Origin: Rugosimonospora africana
GTDB lineage: Bacteria; Actinomycetota; Actinomycetes; Mycobacteriales; Micromonosporaceae
Length of the DNA: 64,000 bases
Assembly (NCBI RefSeq): GCF_016862975.1
Contig: NZ_BONZ01000080.1
Span: forward strand, 41,869 to 105,868
Direction: 5' to 3'
Below are positions 44,401 to 52,326 of this stretch, piece after piece. The number at the start of each line of letters is the position of its first letter. Position 1 is the first letter of the stretch. Made by a program: the position numbers and the translations under genes. Below the pieces are notes generated by a model. The model saw only the letters and a program-made list of their open reading frames with translations, had not been told where the DNA came from and did no database searches.

Positions 44401-47400
44401 CGCCTACCTTCCGCTGGACCCGGGCGACCCGCCGGCACGCCGGGCCTTACTGCTCGACGACACCGGTGCCAGCGCCGTCGTGGCCGTCTCCGGGTCCGAC
44501 CTCGACCTCCCAGCGGACCTGCCCGTGTTCGCGCCGACCGGTGCCGCCCCGGCGCCCCGCAGCTCGCTGAACGCACCGATGCCGAGGCACACGGCCGCTG
44601 ACGCTGCGTACGTCATCTTCACCTCCGGATCGACCGGGAAGCCGAAGGGCGTCGTGGTCGAGCACCGCGCTGTGGTCAACTTCCTCACCCAGGTCGGCCG
44701 CCTGTTCAACCTTGGGCCGGACGACCGGATGCTCCAGTTCGCAAACCCCACCTTCGACGTGTCGGTGTTCGAGATCTTCGGGTCGCTGGTCACCGGAGGT
44801 ACGTTGTGCATGGCCTCGCGCGAAACCCTGCTCGCGCCAGACCGGCTCGGCGAATTCCTCAAGCGGTACGGCATCACGGTCATGGATATGGCCCCGGCGG
44901 TGATGGCGCTGTTGCCCGCCGCGGAGTTCGCCTCTTTGCGCGTCGTGTTCGTCGGCGGCGAGGCGTTCTCGAGTTCCCTGGTCGAGGCATGGAACCTGCC
45001 CGGTCGCCGGTTCTTCAACGGCTACGGCCCGACTGAGGCGACAGTGACCTGCATCGTCCACGAGTGCCAGGGCCCGGACGACACCAGCCCGCCCATCGGC
45101 CGTCCACTCGGCAACTATCGCGCATACGTCCTCGACCGATACGGCAATCCGCAGCCGGCCGGCATTCCGGGCGAGCTGCACCTCGCCGGAGTCGGTCTCG
45201 CCCGTGGCTATCACGACCGGCCGGATCTGACCGCCGAGCGGTTCCCTCGCGACCCGTTCCAGCCGGGCGACGAGCGCATGTATCGCACCGGAGACCTCGT
45301 GCACCAGCGGTGGGATGGCGAGATCGTGTTCCTCGGCCGCGTCGACCGCCAGGTGAAGCTACGCGGCCTGCGTATCGAGCTCGGCGAGATCGAGTCGGTG
45401 CTCGCGTCGTGCGCGGGCGTTCGCCAGGCGGCAGCCCAACTCGTGGGAGAGGGCGCCACAGCCCGTCTCGTCGCGTACGTCCGCACCGAAGGCGAACTCG
45501 ACGTCCCGGCACTGCGCGCCGAACTCGGACACACGATGGCCGCGCACATGATCCCGGCCCAGTTCGTCCGGCTCGAGGTTATGCCGCTGACCTCCAGCGG
45601 CAAGATCGACTATGCGCGGTTGGTGGCGCCAGAACTCGGCGCCGACCGGGACGTCGCCTACGTCGCGCCCCGATCCGAAACCGAACGCGTTCTGCTCGAC
45701 GCAGTCGTCAGCGGGCTCCTGCCCGCTTCCGAGATTGGTACGCAGGACAACTTCTTCGACCTGGGCGGGAGCTCGCTGCAGGCCACCCAGCTCGCGGCAC
45801 GTATCCATGCCACCTTCGCCACCGAGATCGACCTGCAGGCGGTGTACTCCGCGGCATCGATGGCCGAACTCGCGCGCCTCATCGATACGGCGCGGGCGGC
45901 CTCCGGGCAAGCCGACCGTGACGAACGTACCGCGATCGAGACCGAGGTCGGCGAATTGACCGACGACCAGGCGGCCCAGATGCTCGCGGAGAGCGTGGAC
46001 CCCGCCGATGCTGACGCGACGCTGGACCCGGCCGAGGCGCGCCGCCTGCTGGTCGCACGGCGAGTCCGTCAGCGGGCCCGCGAGAGGGAGGTCGCCGAAC
46101 GGATCACCCCGAGACCGCGGAGCACGGCCCCGGTACCCGCATCCCTTGCCCAGACCAGGCTGTGGTTCCTGGACCAGCGGTCGCCCGGGCAGACCACCTA
46201 CAACGCGCCGTTCGTCTTTCGGGTGCGCGGGCCGCTCGACCGTGCGGCACTGGCCGATGCACTGTCACGACTTGCCGCGCGCCACGAGGCGCTGCGCACG
46301 ACGTTTACGACCGTCAATGGGATGCCAGTCCAGGTGGTGCACGACCCGGTCGCGGTCGAGCTGCCCTACACCGATCTGACCGAAGCCGACCCCCGGGTTC
46401 GCGACGGCGAGGCCGCCCGGCTCGTTCACGCTTGTGTGTCCGAGCCGTTCGATCTCACGGTCGGGCCGCTGCTTCGCACCGGGCTGGTGCGGACGGCACC
46501 GAACGAGCATCTGTTCGCACTGACCGTGCATCACATCGTCTGCGACGCCTGGTCGTTCGCGGTCATTTTCCGAGAACTCGACAGCTTGTACGCCGCCGCT
46601 GCCGAGAACCGTCCCTCGTCGCTGCCCGCTCCGGCTCTGCAGTACGGTGACTTCGCCACGTGGGAGCGCGGCTCCGCCCGGGAGGAACGCTTCGACAAGG
46701 ACCTCGCGTACTGGCTGAATCACCTGGCCGACATCCCGACTGTCAAACTACCCACCGATCGTCCCCGCCCGGACGTGCTCAGCGGAGCAGGTGCCCGGGT
46801 ACGGCTGAACTGGGACGCCGAGCTCGCATCCCTGGTCGCCGACTGCGCGCGGCAGACCAACACGACGCTGCAAGTGTTGATGATGGCCGCGCTGGCCGGG
46901 CTGCTACACCTGCACAACGACACCGCGGCCAGCGATTCCACCGCCGGTGCAGGGTCGCAGGTCTTTGGCATGGCAGTCTCAGGGCGCACGCATGCCGAAA
47001 TCGAGGACGTCGTCGGTTTCTTCGTAAACACGGTCGTCATGCGTATCGAGACCGGCGACAACCCGGATCTGGCCACGCTCGTCGAACGCGCCCGCACGGC
47101 CGTCATCGCGGCGGCGGCGCATCAGGAACTGCCTTTCGACAGGCTGGTCGAGGAACTGCGGGTCTCGCGTGAGCTGACCCCCAACCCACTCTTCCACGTC
47201 AGGATGACCACACATACGGGCGGACTCGCCGCCATGACGAAGCTGGGCGCGTTGGAGGTCACCAGCGAGCCGGTCGACCTCGATTTCGCCAAGTTCGACT
47301 TGACCTTCATCGTGGCGGAGACGGCCGATCGGCTCGCGCTCGAGATCGAGTACAGCACCGACCTGTTCGATCGCACCACCGTCGTCGAGTTCGGCGCGCG

Positions 47401-47506
47401 GTTCGAACGCGTCGTGCGGGCCATCGTGACGTCACCGCGGCAGCGTCTCGACACCGTCACCGTGCTCGGTGAGCAGGAGCGCGAGGGCGTCGAGGCTTCG
47501 TCGTGA
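41441..47506 (+). CDS. Argininosuccinate synthase-like domain fused to NRPS C-A-PCP-C
   Basis: The protein has 2021 residues. Residues about 12-385 align with argininosuccinate synthase: ELGYDVRGYLADLGQ, HGGNDQRRF, SVDGNLGGFSHE, GRHGLGFLDVLENRL, RGVYEAPGLTLLH and ELYKGN. The ATP pyrophosphatase loop SGGLDTS is replaced by SEGLLSR, so ATP use is doubtful. Next come a C domain (HHLALDG near 587), an A domain (FTSGSTGKPKGV near 1062; code read as D-V-F-D-F-G-G-V-T-K), a PCP (LGGSSLQ near 1443) and a terminal C domain (HHIVCDA near 1697). GTG 41441 overlaps the upstream stop and has AGGAG. The last C domain has no A-PCP after it in this protein, so it probably condenses onto the A-PCP-R protein. 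The role of the first domain is unknown. Confidence 0.88.
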   Translation: MTTTEATTGLTAGARIGFSVSEGLLSRAGAVWLTELGYDVRGYLADLGQCPRADLDVIAGELTATGVPTQVVDLRRPMAELLHDVVTYSARYEDGYWNTTGAARAVLVSQLSPLMVRDELDVFAHASVHGGNDQRRFTGYIQSLCPGLTAYTPWQDPRSADRFADRQGLAAFISSRGLQVGDQVVRSVDGNLGGFSHEAADLESLSGDVAIHRMLSVAATQAPDRCEHFELRIAEGRPVAVDGVETDALELMQRANAAGGRHGLGFLDVLENRLNGTKCRGVYEAPGLTLLHNCLQRLHQATLPAGAARRLRELGAVLGENLYAGRWFDAAADEARAEADTVVAAATGTVDVELYKGNVFPFALRDLPARSAVPRQARFSAGGFRWAVLAEDERAEVAESEPASASSAAPQPPASTATGLGSLTAQQRAALAARLASRRAVATRKIRPRDPRLDEVPAAFAQQRLWFLDRLAAGQPIYNVPIALRLRGALDADALRRAFAEIVARHEILRTALVERDGVPMQVVRPAADVPLAWRDLSRLPPRAREREAERLMRLEAAAPFDLQHDLLVRATVLQLSQDENLLLITGHHLALDGWSLGVLSDELSHLYEAYLSARAPSLRPLPVQYADVSLWHREWNDGPEAAAQLAHWTRHLQDLPILELPTDRPRPDHPPYAGKRLEHRLDDELVPALQRLSQERGATLFMTALAAFQIMMHRYTAQDDIVVASPFAGRSQPETEPLIGMFANMLVMRTQVRGEFSFADVLDQVRDWVLDADENQHVPFERLVDALSPVRDASRNPLFQVSFALQSATGLGFRLPGLAVTDVPVDSGTSRFDLAFNLERRADGYSLWADYSTELWDAERIERMFGHYETLLRAVLADPDALVRDLPLLTAEEFRFLIEEFNDTSRDFPSDATVDGLVARRAATQPDHVAVAMGSRTLTYAQLDAEASALAERLGDLGGVGRIVGVCVDRSPELVVSMLGVMRSGAAYLPLDPGDPPARRALLLDDTGASAVVAVSGSDLDLPADLPVFAPTGAAPAPRSSLNAPMPRHTAADAAYVIFTSGSTGKPKGVVVEHRAVVNFLTQVGRLFNLGPDDRMLQFANPTFDVSVFEIFGSLVTGGTLCMASRETLLAPDRLGEFLKRYGITVMDMAPAVMALLPAAEFASLRVVFVGGEAFSSSLVEAWNLPGRRFFNGYGPTEATVTCIVHECQGPDDTSPPIGRPLGNYRAYVLDRYGNPQPAGIPGELHLAGVGLARGYHDRPDLTAERFPRDPFQPGDERMYRTGDLVHQRWDGEIVFLGRVDRQVKLRGLRIELGEIESVLASCAGVRQAAAQLVGEGATARLVAYVRTEGELDVPALRAELGHTMAAHMIPAQFVRLEVMPLTSSGKIDYARLVAPELGADRDVAYVAPRSETERVLLDAVVSGLLPASEIGTQDNFFDLGGSSLQATQLAARIHATFATEIDLQAVYSAASMAELARLIDTARAASGQADRDERTAIETEVGELTDDQAAQMLAESVDPADADATLDPAEARRLLVARRVRQRAREREVAERITPRPRSTAPVPASLAQTRLWFLDQRSPGQTTYNAPFVFRVRGPLDRAALADALSRLAARHEALRTTFTTVNGMPVQVVHDPVAVELPYTDLTEADPRVRDGEAARLVHACVSEPFDLTVGPLLRTGLVRTAPNEHLFALTVHHIVCDAWSFAVIFRELDSLYAAAAENRPSSLPAPALQYGDFATWERGSAREERFDKDLAYWLNHLADIPTVKLPTDRPRPDVLSGAGARVRLNWDAELASLVADCARQTNTTLQVLMMAALAGLLHLHNDTAASDSTAGAGSQVFGMAVSGRTHAEIEDVVGFFVNTVVMRIETGDNPDLATLVERARTAVIAAAAHQELPFDRLVEELRVSRELTPNPLFHVRMTTHTGGLAAMTKLGALEVTSEPVDLDFAKFDLTFIVAETADRLALEIEYSTDLFDRTTVVEFGARFERVVRAIVTSPRQRLDTVTVLGEQEREGVEASS

Positions 47507-48672
47507 CGAGCGAGGTACGCGCAGCGGACGTCGATCGGCCAGCGGGTTCGCTTGAGCCGTCGTTTCGTGACGTCGTACGAGATTTCCTCGCGTCGGCGGA
47601 CGTCCAGGCCGAGCTGACGCTGCTGGACCGGCTCGAGCCCGGACAGGAGCCCGGCCACTCGGGGATCTATCGGATGCTCGGTGAACGCGCGTGGCTGGCC
47701 GTGAACTGGCCGCGGGAGTACGGCGGGCTCGACCGCTCGGCCCTCGACGCGGCGACGGTCGCCGAGGAACTCGCACTGGCCGGCATCCCCGACGTCGCAC
47801 ACGTACTGAGTATCGACATCGTAGGGTCCTTTGTCCTGATGGCCGGTACGGCTGCGCAGAAGGCACGCTTCCTACCCGCGCTGGCACGGGGCGAGCAGCT
47901 CGCTGGCGTCCTGTACACCGAGCCCGGGATCGGCTCGGACCTCAGTGCGCTGCGTACCACCGCCGAGCGCGAGGGATCCGGCTGGCGGATCAGCGGTCGC
48001 AAGATCTACAGTCAGAAGTCGCAGTTCGCCGGGGTCGGGCTGTGTGCGGCACGCACGGCCGACAGTGAAGGCAGCGGGATTACGTTGTTCATGGTCGATA
48101 TGGCGGCCGCTGGGATCCGTATCGCGCCAATCTGGAATGCGACCGAGGAGCGATTCGACGACGTCACGCTCGACGTCCGGGTCGCGGCCGAGGACGTCAT
48201 CGGACCCGTCCACGCCGGGTTCGAGGTGCTGAATACTGTCCTCGCGCTCGAACGGACGGCCATCGACTACCAGGGCCGGGTACGGCGCTGGTTCAACCAG
48301 ATCCGTGCCGCCTACACGGCGTCGGCCGCTAGGACCGACACGCTCGACTCGCGGTTTCGTGACCTCGACACCAGGATCCGAGCGGGACGGCTGCTCGCCT
48401 ACGAGGCGGTCGCGGCCATCGATGCGCAGGCGGTGGACCCGGCTGTGTCGGCGCGTGCCAAGTGGTACAACACAGAGCTCGCTGCCGAGGTCGTTGACCT
48501 CGGGTTGGAGGTCACGGGTCTGCTTGGCACGGTGACCCGGTGGGATGGTGAGCCGGGGTGGCGGCAGACAATCGAAGCCATGTACCGCGAGAGTCCCGGC
48601 CTCACGCTGTCAGCCGGGACGTCAGAGATCATGCTCAAGGTCGTCGCGACTTTCATGGGCCTGGGTGCCTGA
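47503..48672 (+). CDS. Acyl-CoA dehydrogenase family flavoprotein
   Basis: The protein has 389 residues, normal for the family. LYTEPGIGSDLSALRTTAER contains the FAD/substrate motif, and the C-terminal AMYRESPGLTLSAGTSEIMLKVVA is the typical active-site end. GTG 47503 overlaps the NRPS stop. In NRPS clusters such enzymes desaturate aminoacyl or acyl carrier-bound intermediates. Here it may introduce a double bond into a building block or the peptide, possibly as a heterodimer with the next gene (inference). Confidence 0.87.
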   Translation: MTSEVRAADVDRPAGSLEPSFRDVVRDFLASADVQAELTLLDRLEPGQEPGHSGIYRMLGERAWLAVNWPREYGGLDRSALDAATVAEELALAGIPDVAHVLSIDIVGSFVLMAGTAAQKARFLPALARGEQLAGVLYTEPGIGSDLSALRTTAEREGSGWRISGRKIYSQKSQFAGVGLCAARTADSEGSGITLFMVDMAAAGIRIAPIWNATEERFDDVTLDVRVAAEDVIGPVHAGFEVLNTVLALERTAIDYQGRVRRWFNQIRAAYTASAARTDTLDSRFRDLDTRIRAGRLLAYEAVAAIDAQAVDPAVSARAKWYNTELAAEVVDLGLEVTGLLGTVTRWDGEPGWRQTIEAMYRESPGLTLSAGTSEIMLKVVATFMGLGA

Positions 48673-49810
48673 GGTGGACCGCACCCAGCTGGAACAGCTA
48701 CTTACCGCACGCTTCGGCGGGTTCCTGGCCGAACACGTTCCGGCAGCAGCGCGCCATCCGGCCGAACTGGCCGAGACGCCGGCGCCATCCGCGCCGGCCG
48801 CGGTGTGGGCGTCATTGGTGGAGCGTGGGGCGCTGTCGCTGCTGCAGTCGCGCGAGGCCGGCGGTCTCGGGTTGGGCGACACGGCTGTGGCAGCCCTCGC
48901 CGAGCTGATGGGCCGAACCGGCTTCCCGGCCGGCCGATATCTCGACACATTGATGGCTGTCGAGGTATTGCGCGGATGTGCACCGTCGACGACTCGCGAC
49001 GAGCTGCTGGCGGACGTGATGTCGGGGTCCCGGTCGGTCGCGCTCGCCTATCGTGCCGACGGGACCGCCGCAGCGAGCGACCCTGCGAATCTGCCTGCGT
49101 GGAGGCAATGGCGCGAGTCCGGCGAGCAGGTTGAGCTCGGCGGCCGGCGAGCCTTCGTCGAATCGGCGGACGAGGCGGACGTGCTGGTGGTGCTGGGCGC
49201 CAAGGCCCCGTGTGTCGTTGTCATCCCGACTGCGGCGTCGAGTCCCTTGATCGAGGCGCGATCGACGATGGGGGATCGTCGTCTGTTCGACGTCGAGATT
49301 GCCGCGGTACGGGTGCCACGCACAGATCTGCTCGATGTCCCCGGCGCACTGGACGCGCTGTGGACTACCGCGCTCGCGCGTGCCCGGGTCTGGCAAGCCG
49401 GCTACCTCGTCGGTATTGCCTCTGGTGCACTGGACGCGGCGACTGAGTACGCGCGAAACCGGCGCCAGTTCCACCGGCCGATCGGGTCGTTCCAGGCCGT
49501 TGCGTTTCGCCTCGCGGCCATCAGCTGCCGTATCCACGCGGCCAGGATGCTTGTCCACGACGTCGCTGTCCGTTCCGACGGCGGCGAACCGGTCCTGGAG
49601 GAAACGGCCGACGTGCTGGCCCTGGCCGCGGAGACCAGCCGGGCTGCGACCGCCGAGTGCGTCCACGTCCATGGCGCCTACGGAATGACGCTGGCCGCCT
49701 CCGCACAACGCTTTCACCGCGTGGCCGGGACGGAAAGCGTCTGGCTCGGGACGGTGCACCTGTTGCGCGGAGGAACGTCGCACCGGCGCCGTGTCGATCG
49801 CGGTATATGA
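48665..49810 (+). CDS. Second acyl-CoA dehydrogenase family protein, divergent
   Basis: The protein has 381 residues. It has the C-terminal helical domain of acyl-CoA dehydrogenases (YARNRRQFHRPIGSFQAVAF and HVHGAYGMT), but the N-terminal and middle parts are weakly conserved, and the usual TEP-x-GSD-type motif is replaced by a short LAYRADGTAAAS. It may be a regulatory or structural partner of the upstream enzyme. GTG 48665 overlaps its stop by 8 nt; GTG 48674 is the alternative. Confidence 0.82.
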   Translation: MPEVDRTQLEQLLTARFGGFLAEHVPAAARHPAELAETPAPSAPAAVWASLVERGALSLLQSREAGGLGLGDTAVAALAELMGRTGFPAGRYLDTLMAVEVLRGCAPSTTRDELLADVMSGSRSVALAYRADGTAAASDPANLPAWRQWRESGEQVELGGRRAFVESADEADVLVVLGAKAPCVVVIPTAASSPLIEARSTMGDRRLFDVEIAAVRVPRTDLLDVPGALDALWTTALARARVWQAGYLVGIASGALDAATEYARNRRQFHRPIGSFQAVAFRLAAISCRIHAARMLVHDVAVRSDGGEPVLEETADVLALAAETSRAATAECVHVHGAYGMTLAASAQRFHRVAGTESVWLGTVHLLRGGTSHRRRVDRGI

Positions 49811-51645
49811 CGGGGCCGTCCATTATTGGTGCCATGACGTCAGCGGGCGGCGAGCGGGTGAGGGATGCGGACGGTCGAGTGTACAGTCCTGTCGAGCAGC
49901 GACTGATTGAGTCCGTCGCCTGGGGTGAGGTGCTCGATCTGGCCGGTGACGGGCCGGTTGACGAGGCGGCGATGCGGTCCTGGGGCGATGAGCGGACGGT
50001 CTCGGCTTCGGTCATCCGTGAGCTCGTCCGCGGCCGTCTGGTCAGCGAACCCGACCCACACGGTCTGCGTTTACGCGGGGCTCGGATCGCCGGTCAGATC
50101 GATTTGGAGAACATCACCAGTGACCTGACGCTGGAGCTGCGCGACTGTTTGCTGCCCGACGGCTTGAATCTCCGCAATGCCCGACTGTTGGCGGTTGCCT
50201 TGACCAGGTGTCGCATCGAGCAAGCGGCGGGTTCGGATGACGCTCCAGTCGACGCGACACGCTTTGCCGCGCGGATGTTCTCGCTCGAAGGGAGCACCGC
50301 CACTTGCGCCAGCGAGCGAGGCACGATCCGGCTACTCGCTGCCCAGCTCGGCACATTGGATTGCAGCGGGGCACGGCTGGAGAACACCACCGGGCCCGCC
50401 CTCGACGCCGACAGCCTCCAGGTCGATCAAAGCGTGTTCCTACGCGACGGGTTCGCCGCCACCTGCGCCAGCGAGCGAGGCACGATCCGGCTACTCGGTG
50501 CCCGCCTCGGCGCTCAACTGAACTGCGGCGGGGCGCGGCTGAAGAACACCATCGGCCCCGCGCTCAACGCCGACGGTCTCCAGGTCGACCGTGAGGTGTT
50601 CCTGTCGGGCGGATTCATCGCCACCAGCGCCGGCCAGCAGGGCACGGTCCGGCTACTCGGTGCCCACCTCGGCGCCATGTACTGCAGCGGGGGGCGGCTG
50701 AAGAACACCAAAGGACCCGCCCTCGAAGCCGACCACCTCCACGTTGACCGGGACGTGGCGCTGGATGGCGGGTTCACCGCCACCAGCGTCAGCAAGCTGG
50801 GCACGATCGAGCTGCCCGGCGCTCACATCGGCGGGGTCCTGTACTGCGGCGGGGCGCGGCTGAAGAACACCACCGGACCCGCCCTCAACACCGACGGCCT
50901 TCGGGTCGACCAGGACCTTCTCCTGGACGACGGTTTCACCGCCACCAGCGCAGATGGCCGCGCGGTACTGGTCTTGACCGGTACGCGAATTGGCGGGACT
51001 TTCCACCTCGACACCGACCGAGCGACGCACATGGCGCCGGAGGGATCGCTGATCAAGTTGGACGGGCTGACCTACAGCGGGTTGCCGCGGCCGGCGTCAT
51101 TGCGGTGCTGGCTGACCCTGCTGGGCGAGCACACCCCCGGCTATGCCGCCCAGCCATACCAGCACCTCGCCGCCGCGTACCGGGCCGCCGGTCACGACCG
51201 CGACGCCCGCACCATTCTCATCGCTCAACGCCGCGACCAGATTGAGCGCGCCGGACTGACCGGCTCCGAACGCGCCTGGGGTCGTCTGACCGGCCTCACT
51301 CTCGGCTACGGCTACCAGCCCTGGCGCGCCCTGCTGTTGCTCCTCGCCACGCTTGCGACCGCAGTCACCCTGAGTGTCACCGGAGGCCACCACGGCGGCC
51401 TCACCCAAAAGCCGGCGATCACCGGGGCAGTCACTGCCGCCGCGTGCACCACCATCGACCAGATCGGGGTGGGCCTCGACCTCGGCACCCCATTAATCAA
51501 CACCGGCGCCCGCGACCGCTGCGAACCCACCGACACCGCCGCCGGCCAAACCCTCACCGTCGCCGGCTGGTTCCTGCAACTGCTCGCCTGGACCTTCGCC
51601 ACCCTCTTCATCGCCGGCTTCACCAGCGCAGTCCGCAAAACCTGA
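49807..51645 (+). CDS. Membrane-anchored repeat protein (often annotated membrane-associated oxidoreductase)
   Basis: The predicted product has 612 residues from ATG 49807, which overlaps the preceding TGA; ATG 49834 is possible. After an acidic N-terminus come pentapeptide-like beta units. From about residue 155 there are five tandem copies of a 53-residue unit with a GGARLKNT-type turn and a GPALNADGLQVD-type strand. Two membrane helices follow near the C-terminus (LLLLLATLATAVTLSV and WFLQLLAWTFATLFIAGF). No redox motif is visible, so the family's usual name is not supported by sequence. It is translationally coupled to the NRPS operon, which suggests a role in export, self-resistance or membrane scaffolding (inference). 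Confidence 0.7.
   Translation: MTGPSIIGAMTSAGGERVRDADGRVYSPVEQRLIESVAWGEVLDLAGDGPVDEAAMRSWGDERTVSASVIRELVRGRLVSEPDPHGLRLRGARIAGQIDLENITSDLTLELRDCLLPDGLNLRNARLLAVALTRCRIEQAAGSDDAPVDATRFAARMFSLEGSTATCASERGTIRLLAAQLGTLDCSGARLENTTGPALDADSLQVDQSVFLRDGFAATCASERGTIRLLGARLGAQLNCGGARLKNTIGPALNADGLQVDREVFLSGGFIATSAGQQGTVRLLGAHLGAMYCSGGRLKNTKGPALEADHLHVDRDVALDGGFTATSVSKLGTIELPGAHIGGVLYCGGARLKNTTGPALNTDGLRVDQDLLLDDGFTATSADGRAVLVLTGTRIGGTFHLDTDRATHMAPEGSLIKLDGLTYSGLPRPASLRCWLTLLGEHTPGYAAQPYQHLAAAYRAAGHDRDARTILIAQRRDQIERAGLTGSERAWGRLTGLTLGYGYQPWRALLLLLATLATAVTLSVTGGHHGGLTQKPAITGAVTAAACTTIDQIGVGLDLGTPLINTGARDRCEPTDTAAGQTLTVAGWFLQLLAWTFATLFIAGFTSAVRKT
50305..50990 (+). repeat. Tandem 159-bp coding repeats
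   Basis: The 34-nt block at 50305-50338 recurs exactly at 50464-50497, giving a 159-bp (53-codon) period. Further copies are degenerate but keep the same protein pattern. The best-conserved pair is at the 5' end, as expected for recent unit duplication. Confidence 0.8.
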
Positions 51646-51718
51646 CCCATCGCCCGTGGGAGGCCCGGCATTTGCAGGGCACAAGCCGCCGGGATGACTC
51701 CTCTGGGCTAGCAGTAGG

Positions 51719-51860
51719 TCAGAAACACAGCGGCCTCCTCGATTGTCCAACATGGACGCTCGATACGGCGCGTACGGGGATCGTGGTGTAGCGAGCGGCG
51801 TTGTGGGTCAGCCGGCGTTGCCGACGTGTTGGTGGGTGAGGCGTTCCAACAGCGAAGGTC
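51719..51860 (-). pseudogene. Tyrosine recombinase (phage-type integrase) fragment
   Basis: Minus-strand frames read RRLTHNAARYTTI and, after a +1 shift, PRTRRIERPCWTIEEAAVFLTYC then a stop at 51719. The pattern (LTxNAAR..PR..R.....WT.EEA..FL) is the junction between the core-binding and catalytic domains of actinobacterial integrases. The catalytic domain with the R-H-R-Y residues is absent. It is a broken remnant in the 323-bp gap after the NRPS operon; the rest of that gap shows no gene. Confidence 0.45.
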
Positions 51861-51968
51861 CTGGACGGTGGGAGCGGACGTCCCGACGCTCGTGTCGGTG
51901 GCTGTCGTCCGGTCGCCTCCGTTGCGAAGGTCATCTACCGTGCAGAGGCACACCTGAGGGAGCAGACG

Positions 51969-52325
51969 ATGAGGCGATCCACTTCGGTGCCGCTGGGCCG
52001 AGGCTACCTCGCACTCGCGGCGCTGGCCACGACCGGGGGCCTGGCTGCGTGCGGCCGCGAGCAGCAGACCTACTGCGCTGACCAGAACGGCGTCGTCGTG
52101 CCGGACGTGCGCTGCGACGACGGCTCGCCCGGTTACTACTACTACACGGGCAGTTATGGCCGCGGACGCCGGCCGGGCTACCGGCTCGGCGGCGGCAGCC
52201 GAATCGCCTCCACTGACTCGAACGGCCGCGCCCGCGCTGGGCTGCCCTCCACCGGCCACGTGAGCAACGGCCACGTAACTTCCGGCGGTTTTGGCAGCAG
52301 CGGTCACGGCAGCTCGGGCGGTTGA
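51969..52325 (+). CDS. Small secreted lipoprotein
   Basis: The protein has 118 residues. The signal peptide ends in the lipobox LAAC (Cys near residue 27) and the mature part is rich in Gly, Tyr and Ser. The mature N-terminus (TYCADQNGVVVPDVRCDD) has two Cys that may pair. ATG 51969 has GAGGGAG upstream. It is followed at 1 nt by the glutathionylspermidine-synthase-like gene and then a DUF350 gene, which recalls the E. coli yjfL-yjfM-yjfC arrangement, where YjfM is a DUF1190 lipoprotein. This may be the functional counterpart, though similarity is weak. Confidence 0.75.
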   Translation: MRRSTSVPLGRGYLALAALATTGGLAACGREQQTYCADQNGVVVPDVRCDDGSPGYYYYTGSYGRGRRPGYRLGGGSRIASTDSNGRARAGLPSTGHVSNGHVTSGGFGSSGHGSSGG

Positions 52326-52326
52326 C

